Below are positions 16,451 through 24,173 of a DNA stretch of 24,173 nucleotides, in pieces; positions within the stretch are counted from its first letter, which is position 1; each line of letters opens with the position of its first letter. A program made the translations under genes and the position numbers. The notes beneath the pieces were generated by a model. That model did no database searches and was not told the DNA's origin. It saw only the letters and a program-made list of their open reading frames with translations. The stretch comes from an uncultured Sutterella sp. GTDB taxonomy: Bacteria > Pseudomonadota > Gammaproteobacteria > Burkholderiales > Burkholderiaceae_F. The DNA lies in contig CAJKMT010000019.1 in NCBI GenBank assembly GCA_905201055.1, forward strand, positions 1-24,173. Reading direction: 5' to 3'.

Positions 16451-16488
16451 AAAAAAATCTCCACGCCAGGAGTCACCCAACGTGGAGA
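16451..16488 (-). terminator. Rho-independent terminator of the phosphate transporter
   Basis: On the minus strand TCTCCACG (16481-16488) pairs with CGTGGAGA (16458-16465) across a 15-nt loop, followed by seven T (16451-16457). It lies 20 bp after the transporter stop codon. Confidence 0.88.
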
Positions 16489-16508
16489 ATTCTTAACTAT
16501 TCAATCAG

Positions 16509-18740
16509 TTATTTTGCAGCCGGCTGCGCCACAATATTATCAAGACGCTTTTCCAATACGGCTGCTATCGAGCAACGATTAACCAACTCACGGGCAAAGA
16601 CCAGGAAATTCAGATACAGTTCACTGCCTCGCACCGAAATACCGTCATTGGGAATACGGCGCAGAAGTTCTGCCTGCATGTGGTCAATCAGTTCGATGGC
16701 TTCATTGGAATGCGCCAAAACCGAATCAATATCCTGTTTGCCGTTGCTGTCCGTTGAAATCTTTTCAAGATAACTGACAAGACTTAGCAAGTCGTTCTTC
16801 AACTCACCCTGGAAAATACGGTGGCGGTTGGCGACATGATCACTTGCCTGTTTTGTGAGGAACTGCAGCGAACGACCAACCTCACGGATGTTTGTGAAAA
16901 TTCGGTAGTAGCAATAACGAGCGTCAAAGTCGTTTTTGGTCGGCGTAAAGCTCGAATTAGCCATTCGGTAGTAAAGACCGCGGTCAGCACTCATTTGATC
17001 GAAAAGGTCCGAACTTTCCGTTTTCACATGACGAAGAGCGGACTCGTTATCGTTTAAAAATTCTTTAACGAGACGGCTGTAAACCGACAGGGTCTTCGTA
17101 TAGACAGAATCAGTCTTTTCATCCACGAGTTCCTGAACTTTCTTCGCGTCATATCGCGTATCAAGGTCAGCACGCATATTGACCGTTTCCAACTTGGCAC
17201 GAAGGTTCGAGCGAATCAGAAGGAATGTAGAACCCACAGCCAAAATCAAAGCGGCGATTTCTCCGCCCCAGAGCGTAAGTGTGCAGACAATGGCAGCCAT
17301 GGTGGAGGCGCTCAAAGCCGTCAGGAACCAGCCGCTGATCACGGTGAGGACGCCAGAAATACGATAAACGGCCGTTTCTCTGTCCCAAGCGCCGTCAGCA
17401 AAGGACGAGCCCATTGCCACCATGAAGGTCACATAGGTGGTGGAAAGCGGAAGCTGAAGGCTTGTGGCTGAGGCAATCAAAGCGGCGCTTACGACCAAAT
17501 TGATGGAAGCACGAACGTAGTCAAAAGGCAGCGGAGTTTCACCGCGTTCGAGTTTTTTCGGTTCAAAGCGACGATCAATCCCCTTTTGCACAGACATTGG
17601 GATGATCTGATGAATGACCTTACCCAGCCCCATGCTGGCACGAACAATCATGCGGCCGGGCAAAGAGCTTCCGAATTGTTCCTGCTCACCCGAGTTGCTC
17701 GAAGAAAGATTAATCGAGGTTTGAATCACAATCTGGGCTTTCTTGGAAAACCAGAGTGTGAGCACCATGATGAAACCTGAAAAAAGCAGAAATCCGGTCG
17801 CAGCCACCGTGGGCTTGAGCAGCCCTTCCATCGTGAAAGCTTCAGCAGCCACTCCCGAAGCCTGCCATTCGCGGTACGAGTCCCAGGCAGCGAGCGGCAC
17901 ACCGACGAAATTCACAAGGTCATTGCCTGCGAAGGCAAAGGCCAATGAAAAGGTACCCGCCAGGATAACGATCTTAAAGATGTTGATGTTGCAGGCGATA
18001 ATGAGAACATGAAAGATCACGGACAAGACCACAAACAAGGTGCCCACAATGGGCCAGGTGTTGACATCCATGAATTGGATCCATTCGGGCTGCATAAAGC
18101 TCGCGCCCTTGGCCCCCTTCATCACGAGGAAGTAAAAGATGGCGGTCAAGGCAATACCGGCAAAGATGCCGCCCACACGGCGGTACATCTTCTCAAAATC
18201 AAACGTAAAAATGAGACGCGTGATGTACTGCACGACTGCACCCGTCACAAAGGCCACGGCAACGGAAATCAAGATACCCGAAACAATGGTAAGGGACTTG
18301 GAACTGTTGATGTAGTCAATCACGTTTGCAAGCGAGGCACCGTCCATCATCAGTGTATAAGCGGCGGCAGCCAAGGCGCTTCCCAACAATTCAAAAACGA
18401 TGGAAACTGTGGTTGAAGTCGGCAGACCCAGAGAATTGAATAAGTCGAGCAAAATGATGTCTGTCACCATCACCGCAAAGAAAATCACAATGATTTCCGA
18501 GAACGTGAACATCTGAGGATTGAAAACACCGGATCGGGCGATTTCCATCATGCCCGAGGAGAAAGTTGCCCCCAGCATCACACCGATACTGGCGACGAGC
18601 ATAATGGTTTTAAAAGAGGCAATTCGGCAGCCCAAAGCCGAATTCAAAAAGTTCACGGCGTCGTTGCTCACCCCGACAAAAATATCGAAGACCGCAACAA
18701 GCCCTAAAAACCCAAGCAGAGCTAGAAAGTAATATTCCAT
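16509..18740 (-). CDS. PiT-family inorganic phosphate transporter with PhoU-like C-terminal domain
   Basis: 743 residues. Proton- or cation-coupled phosphate uptake across the inner membrane is the known PiT role. The two inverted-repeat signatures are GVSNDAVNFLNSALG (23-37) and AFAGNDLVNFVGVPLAA (269-285). GLPTSTTVSIVFELLG (105-120) and LPLSTTYVTFMVAMGSS (430-446) are the matching repeat-internal motifs. About ten TM helices run to residue 510. Residues 525-740 form a soluble, helical, charged domain like PhoU. E. coli PitA (about 500 residues) lacks that domain. The GVSNDAVNFLNSA variant and this fusion are common in Bacteroidota transporters. The ATG at 18740 has no clear Shine-Dalgarno. 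A likely Pho box lies upstream, so induction under phosphate starvation is plausible. Confidence 0.9.
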   Translation of the reverse strand: MEYYFLALLGFLGLVAVFDIFVGVSNDAVNFLNSALGCRIASFKTIMLVASIGVMLGATFSSGMMEIARSGVFNPQMFTFSEIIVIFFAVMVTDIILLDLFNSLGLPTSTTVSIVFELLGSALAAAAYTLMMDGASLANVIDYINSSKSLTIVSGILISVAVAFVTGAVVQYITRLIFTFDFEKMYRRVGGIFAGIALTAIFYFLVMKGAKGASFMQPEWIQFMDVNTWPIVGTLFVVLSVIFHVLIIACNINIFKIVILAGTFSLAFAFAGNDLVNFVGVPLAAWDSYREWQASGVAAEAFTMEGLLKPTVAATGFLLFSGFIMVLTLWFSKKAQIVIQTSINLSSSNSGEQEQFGSSLPGRMIVRASMGLGKVIHQIIPMSVQKGIDRRFEPKKLERGETPLPFDYVRASINLVVSAALIASATSLQLPLSTTYVTFMVAMGSSFADGAWDRETAVYRISGVLTVISGWFLTALSASTMAAIVCTLTLWGGEIAALILAVGSTFLLIRSNLRAKLETVNMRADLDTRYDAKKVQELVDEKTDSVYTKTLSVYSRLVKEFLNDNESALRHVKTESSDLFDQMSADRGLYYRMANSSFTPTKNDFDARYCYYRIFTNIREVGRSLQFLTKQASDHVANRHRIFQGELKNDLLSLVSYLEKISTDSNGKQDIDSVLAHSNEAIELIDHMQAELLRRIPNDGISVRGSELYLNFLVFARELVNRCSIAAVLEKRLDNIVAQPAAK

Positions 18741-18781
18741 GATAAATAATGAGAGCGATTGAACAAGAGATAATCAAGAGT

Positions 18782-18797
18782 CTTCTTTTAAAAGAAG
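18782..18797. repeat. Perfect 16-bp palindrome in the phosphate transporter leader
   Basis: CTTCTTTTAAAAGAAG reads the same on both strands. It lies about 42 bp upstream of the transporter start, within its predicted 5' leader. It could be an operator for a dimeric regulator; no regulator can be named. Confidence 0.45.
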
Positions 18798-18838
18798 TTG
18801 ATCGAAGTATGGACTTACAAAATGACAGGATTGTGTTG

Positions 18839-18872
18839 AAAATATCTCAGTAATTTGACGATTTGATGACAA
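18839..18872 (-). promoter_or_regulatory. Candidate PhoB-activated promoter (Pho box and -10)
   Basis: On the minus strand at 18853-18872: TTGTCAT, CAAA, TCGTCAA, AT. This matches the E. coli pstS Pho box at 15 of 20 positions, with heptamers spaced 11 bp apart. Ten bases after the second heptamer comes TATTTT (18839-18844), the expected place for the -10 of a PhoB-dependent promoter. The start of the phosphate transporter is 98 bp downstream of the -10, so target and signal agree. No phoB gene is in the window. Confidence 0.5.
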
Positions 18873-18920
18873 CGGACTCAAATATGCCCGATTTGTTTTA
18901 TTGATACTTTTTCGAAGATA

Positions 18921-18953
18921 AAAATAACCCGGGTTCAATTTCCGAGCCCGGGT
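18921..18953 (-). terminator. Terminator of the M16 peptidase gene
   Basis: On the minus strand ACCCGGG (18947-18953) pairs with CCCGGGT (18927-18933) over a 13-nt loop, then TATTTTTATC. A smaller hairpin (18966-18988, AAACAGA with TCTGTTT) lies just after the stop codon, ahead of it. Confidence 0.75.
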
Positions 18954-18993
18954 CAAAGTTGTATTAAACAGAACTTCGAAGTCTGTTTAAAAA

Positions 18994-21762
18994 CTATTTT
19001 TCTTCAGCGATCGCTTTCTTTTGATCACCGGCCAACACCACAGTCAGACCGTCGCGCTTGACCATCTTACGGAATGCCGCATTCACATCATCCAAAGTCA
19101 GCTTTCTGACTCTTTCATCGCGCTCTTGCGCTTCCGTCCAATCCACGCCTTCATTCATCATCTGGGTCCAGTGATAAGCGATAAGCGGGTCTTGGCTGCG
19201 GTTAACGGCACGATATTCGATAAAGCCTTTCTTAGCTTCATCGAGCTCTTGCTGAGTGAAACCCTCTTTGATCACGCGGTCGATTTCCTCATAAAGCGCA
19301 ATTTCAGCTTTTCTCAAATTCTGAGGGGCAAGAATCGCCTGCATGCTCCAACTCGCGGCATTGCCGAAAGCAGGAATGTTGACATTGCTGCCCGCGCCGT
19401 AGCTTAAACCGTCTTTTTGACGCAAGCGCATCATCAGGCGATTGGATAAGCCGGAGCTGCCGCCGAAGATCCAGTTGGCCACGAGCATGGCGTCCGTATC
19501 GGGATCATTTTTGTTCTGAGCAAAATCAAAGCGCGCCATAATCGTGGCGTTTTCTTTATCGGGCGTATCAATGATGATTCGCGTTGCCGGCGTTTCGAAA
19601 TGCTCACGCACAAGACGTTCGTAAGGCACTTGAGAGGCTTTTTGCGTCAAAATGCCTTCAAGCTGCTCGCGAACAGCCTTCGCGTCAAAGTCACCCACAA
19701 GCGAAATCTCGCCGCGGCCGATACCGAATTGCTGATCGTAGTAGCTCTTGACTTCATCAAGTGTGGTGCTTTCGATGGCAGCCTTCATTTCCTTTGAGGT
19801 CAAACGATAACGCGCATCGTTTTTGTCATAGTGATTGAAGTGTTCGGTCATGGCATCACGGGCAAGAACTCTCGGATCATCCATACGAGATTGAACTTCG
19901 GTAGCAAATTCAGACTTCAATTCCTCAAAGTCCTTTTCAGGCATCACCGACTGCGTCCAAAGTTCAGCCATTAAGTTAAGCGCATCTGCCAAGTGTTCAC
20001 GCGTGGTCGTAAACTGCCCCATGTCCCCGTCAATCTGAAACTTCGTAAACGCATCATGAATCTGTTCACGAGTCATGGTCTTGGTGCCGCGCTCAAGCAT
20101 CGCCCCCATCAAAGCGGCAATCGCACGCTTGTTTTGCCGGGATTCGTAATTACCGTAGCGGAACTGAGCACGAACCACCACAGTTTCACCGCGCGTCTTT
20201 TTCGGCAGCAGCGCCACATTGACGTCACCTATGGCAAAGCGCTCCGTGCGGGCATTGAGGTTTGCGGGGCTGGAATCAAAAACTTCAGCCTCTTGCCCCT
20301 CTTCTTTAAAGTGATACTGAGCAAGCACCTCTTCAAGAGTCGGCGCATCGCTTACCTGTGCTCTTTGCGGTTCGTTATCAGGAATAAACATGCCGACCAC
20401 ACGGTTATCACGCACAAAGTAGCGCTTCCAGGCGCCCATCACTTCTTCAGGCGTCATTTTCTCCCAGCTGTCGCGATGGATGAAAAAGAGTCTCCAATCA
20501 CCCAGAGCGATAAAGTCGGAGATATCGACACCGAACGTTTCAGGATCGGCAAACGTTCTTTCGTAAAGCGTTTTTTCTTCACGAGCCATGAGCGAAAGTT
20601 CTTCGTCCTTGAGCGTTTCCTTCTCAAAGGTCGACTCAACCGTATCGATCAACACCTGTTTGGTTTTTTCAATATCGCCGTCCTTAGGCAGCATCGCGCC
20701 GAACATGGCCAGACCCGGGTCGTGGGCAGGCATGGGCCACGCAAACACTTGAGTGGCAAGTCCCGTTTCGACCATGGCCTTGTGAAGTCGGCCGCGCGGC
20801 GTATCGCCCAAGACATCAGCACCTAAATTAATGAGCTGACCGTCAGGATGCAGTGCTGAGGGAATGCGATAGCCGACCGCAACAACCTTCATTTCGCCAG
20901 CGCGGCGAATTTCAAACGTGCGCTGACCGTCTGCCACCGGCTCCTCTGTCCACTGCTCGGGCAACACACGAGTAGGTTTGGGAATAGCACCGAAAATGCG
21001 CTCGATTTTTTTAAGCGTTTCAGCTTCGTCGAACTTACCCGAGACCATCAGCACAGCGTTATCAGGTTGATAATACTTGCGGTAAAACGCCTGAAGATTT
21101 TCAATTTTGACGTGCTCGATATCGCTTCGGGCACCGATCGTGCTGTTGCCGTAGTTGTGCCAATCAAAAAGCACGGACTGCATGCGCTTTAAAAGCACGC
21201 TCACGGGATTGTTTTCTCCCATTTCAAATTCATTTCTCACCACGGTCATTTCCGTGTCGAGATCTTTTTGCGCGATGAAGGAATTGGTCATCGCGTCAGC
21301 GCTCCAGCCCAAAGCCCAATCGAGGTTGTCGTCGACCGCATTAAAGGAGACGAAGTAGTTGGTACGGTCAAGCCACGTGGAGCCGTTCATCTTAAAGCCG
21401 CGGCGGGTAAATTCCTTTGTGGGTTCGGGGTAATTCTTGGAGCCCTTGAACATCAGGTGTTCAAGTAAGTGAGCCATCCCCGTCTCGCCGTAGCCTTCGT
21501 GGCGGGAGCCGACAAGATAGGTCATGTTGACCGTGATCGTGGGCTTACTGAAATCCGGGAAAAGCAATACGCGCAACCCATTGGGCAAACGATATTCCGT
21601 TACCCCTTCCACTGTCACGATCTTTTGCGCTGCTTCTTGATTTTGAACAGCAACTGGCGTTTCATTCATCACTGTCTTCGCTTCCTTTTGCCAAAATGTA
21701 TAACCGACCGCACAAATCACAATCACACCGGCGGCAGTCAACCATTTTATGTTTTTATTCAT
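18994..21762 (-). CDS. M16-family (pitrilysin/insulinase-type) zinc metallopeptidase, membrane-anchored
   Basis: 922 residues from the ATG at 21762, chosen because GAGGAAG lies close upstream; a GTG at 21777 in frame would precede that site. A hydrophobic helix at 7-24 acts as signal or anchor, so the enzyme probably works in the periplasm. The inverted zinc motif HLLEH is at 98-102 with the third ligand Glu178 in RNEFEMGENNP, 76 residues after His102 as the family requires. The first M16 half is therefore catalytic. The second half (about 500-922) lacks HxxEH and carries the RLRQKDGLSYGAGS-type segment, giving the usual two-half clamshell. Size and layout resemble E. coli PqqL, but no specific substrate can be assigned. 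Monocistronic, divergent from yciB. Confidence 0.93.
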   Translation of the reverse strand: MNKNIKWLTAAGVIVICAVGYTFWQKEAKTVMNETPVAVQNQEAAQKIVTVEGVTEYRLPNGLRVLLFPDFSKPTITVNMTYLVGSRHEGYGETGMAHLLEHLMFKGSKNYPEPTKEFTRRGFKMNGSTWLDRTNYFVSFNAVDDNLDWALGWSADAMTNSFIAQKDLDTEMTVVRNEFEMGENNPVSVLLKRMQSVLFDWHNYGNSTIGARSDIEHVKIENLQAFYRKYYQPDNAVLMVSGKFDEAETLKKIERIFGAIPKPTRVLPEQWTEEPVADGQRTFEIRRAGEMKVVAVGYRIPSALHPDGQLINLGADVLGDTPRGRLHKAMVETGLATQVFAWPMPAHDPGLAMFGAMLPKDGDIEKTKQVLIDTVESTFEKETLKDEELSLMAREEKTLYERTFADPETFGVDISDFIALGDWRLFFIHRDSWEKMTPEEVMGAWKRYFVRDNRVVGMFIPDNEPQRAQVSDAPTLEEVLAQYHFKEEGQEAEVFDSSPANLNARTERFAIGDVNVALLPKKTRGETVVVRAQFRYGNYESRQNKRAIAALMGAMLERGTKTMTREQIHDAFTKFQIDGDMGQFTTTREHLADALNLMAELWTQSVMPEKDFEELKSEFATEVQSRMDDPRVLARDAMTEHFNHYDKNDARYRLTSKEMKAAIESTTLDEVKSYYDQQFGIGRGEISLVGDFDAKAVREQLEGILTQKASQVPYERLVREHFETPATRIIIDTPDKENATIMARFDFAQNKNDPDTDAMLVANWIFGGSSGLSNRLMMRLRQKDGLSYGAGSNVNIPAFGNAASWSMQAILAPQNLRKAEIALYEEIDRVIKEGFTQQELDEAKKGFIEYRAVNRSQDPLIAYHWTQMMNEGVDWTEAQERDERVRKLTLDDVNAAFRKMVKRDGLTVVLAGDQKKAIAEEK

Positions 21763-21939
21763 AAACTTCTTCCTCACTGCAAAAAATAAGAGGACCGTGC
21801 AAGTTTAATCGATTTGGCACACAAGATTTTGCATTTAGATGGCAATATGTATCGAAGTTTTGCGATTTTATGCACCGATCAAGCCTTTGCGCTATAGTGC
21901 AGCTACCTTTTATGTGTCATTAACGAGATAAGATTTACC

Positions 21940-22536
21940 GTGAAGGCCTTTTTTGATCTCCTGCCCGTTATCTGCTTTTTCATCACTTTTAAAGCGGCGG
22001 GTTCTTATACCGCTGAGTTAGCACCGATTGTTCCCGTTGCCGAAGATCTGATTCCGATTGTCTCAGCTACTGCGGTGATCATCGCTGTCAGTGTGATTCA
22101 GATGGGACTGATTTATCTGAAAGGTCAAAAGCCCTCCAAAATGGCTGTTTTTTCGACACTTTTGGTGGTGCTTTTCGGCGGCATGACAATCGCTTTTCAG
22201 GACCCGGCCTTCATTCAGTGGAAGCCCACACTTTTGTATTGGCTTTTTGCCGCCATTCTTCTTTTCGGCCGGATCGGAAAGAAGGACTATATTAAAAAGG
22301 TTTTCAACGGAATTACCATGCCCGATTACGCTTGGAAGACAGTGGAAAACTTCTGCCTCATTTTCCTGGTTTTAATCGGCGTAATTAATCTTTTTGTCGC
22401 TTACACTTTCAGCATGGATATTTGGGTTGACTTCAAGCTCTTCGGGCTTTTGGGCCTGACACTTCTTTTTACAATTGGGCTTGGTTTTTATGTCGCCAAA
22501 TACGCTGAAGAAGCGCAAAATACGAAAGATAATTAA
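21940..22536 (+). CDS. yciB: Inner membrane septation protein A (YciB family)
   Basis: 198 residues, matching the YciB/IspA family (E. coli 179). The N-terminus MKAFFDLLPVICFFITFK is diagnostic, and QMGLIYLKGQKPSKM, FQDPAFIQWKPTLLYWLFA and the YAWKTVENFCLIFLVLIGVINLFVA-like block follow. Five hydrophobic helices are visible. The protein sits in the inner membrane and is implicated in envelope integrity and cell elongation/division by interaction with the divisome. The start is a GTG at 21940 with only a weak purine stretch (GAGATAAG) ahead. A TATAGT at 21893-21898 could be the -10. The parvulin gene begins 27 bp after the stop, the same neighbour order as in many betaproteobacteria (some with bolA between). 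Confidence 0.93.
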   Translation: MKAFFDLLPVICFFITFKAAGSYTAELAPIVPVAEDLIPIVSATAVIIAVSVIQMGLIYLKGQKPSKMAVFSTLLVVLFGGMTIAFQDPAFIQWKPTLLYWLFAAILLFGRIGKKDYIKKVFNGITMPDYAWKTVENFCLIFLVLIGVINLFVAYTFSMDIWVDFKLFGLLGLTLLFTIGLGFYVAKYAEEAQNTKDN

Positions 22537-22563
22537 CTACTCTCTTTGTTATAGAGGATTTTT

Positions 22564-23358
22564 ATGCAACACAAAGCTTTAGTCATCGGTTTGTCTTTGG
22601 CCCTGGCCTCTACGATGGCATTGGCGGCTCCTTCCGCTGTGACCGTCAACGGCAAAACGATCTCTGCCCAAGCTCAGGAAAAAATCATTCAGCAAATCGT
22701 CAAGAACGGTCAAAAGAGAACGCCGGAATTGGAAATGCAGGTTCGCAACCAATTAATCCAAAAGGAAGTTCTCCTTCAGAAAGCCAACCGTCAGAAGCTC
22801 GCAAACCGTGCTGAAGTTCGTGATGCCATCAACAACGCTCGCGACAGCGTGCTCATCAACGCTTTGATTGCCGACTTCGCCAAGAAGAATCCGGTCAAAG
22901 ACGCTGATGTGAAGAAGTTCTATGAAGAACAAAAGAAGGCATATGGCGACAAGGAATACAAGGTGAGCGTGATCGCCGTGAGAACCGAAGCTGATGCCAA
23001 GAAAGTCACCGATGCCTTAAAGGACGGTGACAAGTTCGCTGACGTCGCTAAGAAATACTCTGTCGATAAGAGCACCAAGGACAAGGGCGGCGCAATTGAA
23101 AACTGGACCTCTTCGGCCAACTTCCCGCAGTTGATCGGTCTGGCAATCCGCTCGCTTGATGACGGCGATTACACCGAAGTGCCGGTACGTGCCAACGGCG
23201 GTTATTACATCGTGAAGGTCGATGACTCCCGTAAGGCTCAGCTCTTCCCCGAATACAATAAGAGCAAAGACCACTACAAGAACATGTTGGTTCAAACGAA
23301 GGTTCAGCAAAACATTCAGGAACTCTTCCAAAAGGCCAACATCAAAGTCGGCAAGTAA
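22564..23358 (+). CDS. Periplasmic peptidyl-prolyl cis-trans isomerase, parvulin type (PpiC/PrsA-like)
   Basis: 264 residues. A signal peptide (1-21, MQHKALVIGLSLALASTMALA) is followed by APSAVTVNGK. An N-terminal SurA/PrsA-like helical chaperone region (about 30-125, rich in Gln/Lys/Asn) precedes one parvulin domain (about 138-222), recognised from the DGDKFADVAKKYSVDKSTKDKGG segment, which is the family's GGxLG-type region. The C-terminal helix returns to the chaperone region. It probably helps fold outer-membrane or periplasmic proteins. The ATG at 22564 has GAGGA about 6 bp upstream. Co-transcribed with yciB (27-bp gap) and ended by a strong terminator. It is shorter than SurA and has one parvulin domain only. 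Confidence 0.93.
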   Translation: MQHKALVIGLSLALASTMALAAPSAVTVNGKTISAQAQEKIIQQIVKNGQKRTPELEMQVRNQLIQKEVLLQKANRQKLANRAEVRDAINNARDSVLINALIADFAKKNPVKDADVKKFYEEQKKAYGDKEYKVSVIAVRTEADAKKVTDALKDGDKFADVAKKYSVDKSTKDKGGAIENWTSSANFPQLIGLAIRSLDDGDYTEVPVRANGGYYIVKVDDSRKAQLFPEYNKSKDHYKNMLVQTKVQQNIQELFQKANIKVGK

Positions 23359-23378
23359 TTCCCTGCCGCTTTCAATGC

Positions 23379-23405
23379 AAAATGCCTCGCTTTGCGAGGC
23401 ATTTT
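23379..23405 (+). terminator. Bidirectional terminator between the parvulin and MFS genes
   Basis: A 12-bp perfect stem, AAAATGCCTCGC (23379-23390) with GCGAGGCATTTT (23394-23405), has a TTT loop. T-rich bases lie at both outer ends, so it can serve the parvulin gene and the convergent MFS gene. Confidence 0.9.
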
Positions 23406-23427
23406 GTTATTGGGTTTAAACAGATTT

Positions 23428-24173
23428 TCAAGCACCTTTTTCTTTTTCACGGCCGACACCCAATGCTGTAAGCAGAGCTGACGTTTGAAAGACACCGACC
23501 AATACCAGTGCTAACGAGAAATAGCCCGCGTCAAGCAACGGTCCGGCAATCAATGGTGCCAATGTTTGCCCCACATCCATTCCACAATACGTAAATCCAT
23601 ATACACGGCCGAAACTGTTTGAACCTAAAAAAGTCATGCACGCGCCGCGAATCAACATATCTCGCGATGGCGTGGCAATACCGACACCGAGTCCCATAAA
23701 GCACATCAAAGGCAGCACACACCAGGAGCCGAATACCTGAAGGGCGAGCAAAATCGCCATTAGAGCCGACACCGACATACTGGCGGCAATCACAAAATCG
23801 TTGCGCTTGACAGCCTTAGCAATAAAAGCGCCTGATGCCACCCCGATGATGGAACCCACCATATAGGCGGTCAGCCCGCCCGTGGCAATTTCAAGTCCGA
23901 CCTGATAAGTGGCATTGAAAATGGAAGGGGCGAAATTTTGAAGAATTCCCAACGCAAATGAATTGCAGAAGAAAAAGAGAAAACAAAGCCAAATCACCAA
24001 AAGCTTTAAGAAACCGAAGCCTTTATCGGGTTTTTGATCATTTTGTTTTTCTTCGGCAGTCAGACCGTTTCCCTGACTGAGCGCTCTGTCAAACAAACCG
24101 TTATTCAATAACAGCACTGCCAAGACCAACAGCGCCATGATGCCCGCGGTGGCCGCAGCCAAGCGCCAGCTGC
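23428..24173 (-). CDS. Major facilitator superfamily transporter, C-terminal half (cut by window end)
   Basis: The frame is open to the last base; the visible 248 codons are the C-terminal half. The first residues (SWRLAAATAGIMALLVLAVLL) look like TM6 of a 12-helix MFS protein. A charged cytoplasmic loop follows (about 27-50, NGLTAEEKQNDQKPDKG), then six hydrophobic helices starting at KLLVIWLCFLFFFCNSF. Small-residue helix packing motifs and FGRVYGFTYCGMDVGQTLAPLIAGPLLDAG resemble the helix 10-11 region of drug or organic-acid MFS carriers. The stop is at 23428. The substrate cannot be assigned and the start lies outside the window. Confidence 0.85.
   Translation of the reverse strand, partial: SWRLAAATAGIMALLVLAVLLLNNGLFDRALSQGNGLTAEEKQNDQKPDKGFGFLKLLVIWLCFLFFFCNSFALGILQNFAPSIFNATYQVGLEIATGGLTAYMVGSIIGVASGAFIAKAVKRNDFVIAASMSVSALMAILLALQVFGSWCVLPLMCFMGLGVGIATPSRDMLIRGACMTFLGSNSFGRVYGFTYCGMDVGQTLAPLIAGPLLDAGYFSLALVLVGVFQTSALLTALGVGREKEKGA

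Noticed and set aside
18822..18828. CTGTCAT heptamer (minus strand) as a second Pho box
   Set aside because: A single half-site; the neighbouring positions 11 bp to either side do not match the consensus, and it falls after the predicted transcription start.
19993..20826. 277-codon open frame on the plus strand
   Set aside because: Lies wholly antisense to the M16 peptidase, whose zinc motif and full-length homology are clear. The plus-strand translation has no recognisable domain.

Overview
The window is 24.2 kb of bacterial chromosome with dense, mostly housekeeping genes. Protein content suggests a betaproteobacterium of order Burkholderiales, and a gut Sutterellaceae relative (Sutterella or Parasutterella type) is my best guess. 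This rests on the family mix: TtrS-like kinase, classical autotransporter, YciB plus parvulin pair, RNase G and MltG-Tmk-HolB. There is no 16S gene, so placement is inference.

Layout. (1) 96-1408: thyA-folA, a thymidylate/folate operon closed by a strong terminator. (2) 1462-3833, minus strand: an L-serine ammonia-lyase (sdaA) preceded by a GcvT-fold protein in the same transcription unit. (3) 3941-6267: a membrane-anchored GDPD-like protein, then rng (RNase G). (4) 6311-8203, minus: a TtrS-like sensor histidine kinase with no response regulator beside it. (5) 8296-9780: a stand-alone tyrosine recombinase. (6) 9784-12562, minus: the conserved mltG-tmk-holB operon. (7) 12619-13512: ygfZ. (8) 13651-16258, minus: an AT-rich autotransporter locus, broken in this sequence. 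(9) 16509-18740, minus: a PiT phosphate transporter with a PhoU-like C-terminus and a likely Pho-box promoter. (10) 18994-21762, minus: a two-domain M16 peptidase. (11) 21940-23358: yciB and a periplasmic parvulin. (12) 23428 to the window end, minus: the C-terminal half of an MFS transporter.

The most interesting region is the autotransporter. The only plausible start (tandem ATG at 16258) is followed within 20 bases by a run of eight C on the coding strand, then by a complete signal peptide in a different frame. Losing one C (or gaining two) would join start, signal peptide and passenger. This is the layout of a slipped-strand, phase-variable surface protein in the OFF state. A separate in-frame TAA at 15727-15729 cuts the passenger further downstream, so the copy seen here may be OFF, decaying, or both.

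Other points for follow-up are the Pho-type promoter and Bacteroidota-like architecture of the phosphate transporter, the GcvT-like partner of serine ammonia-lyase, the degenerate G1 box of the orphan kinase, and the recombinase sitting among housekeeping genes. I found no tRNA, rRNA, CRISPR array, IS element or defence system.
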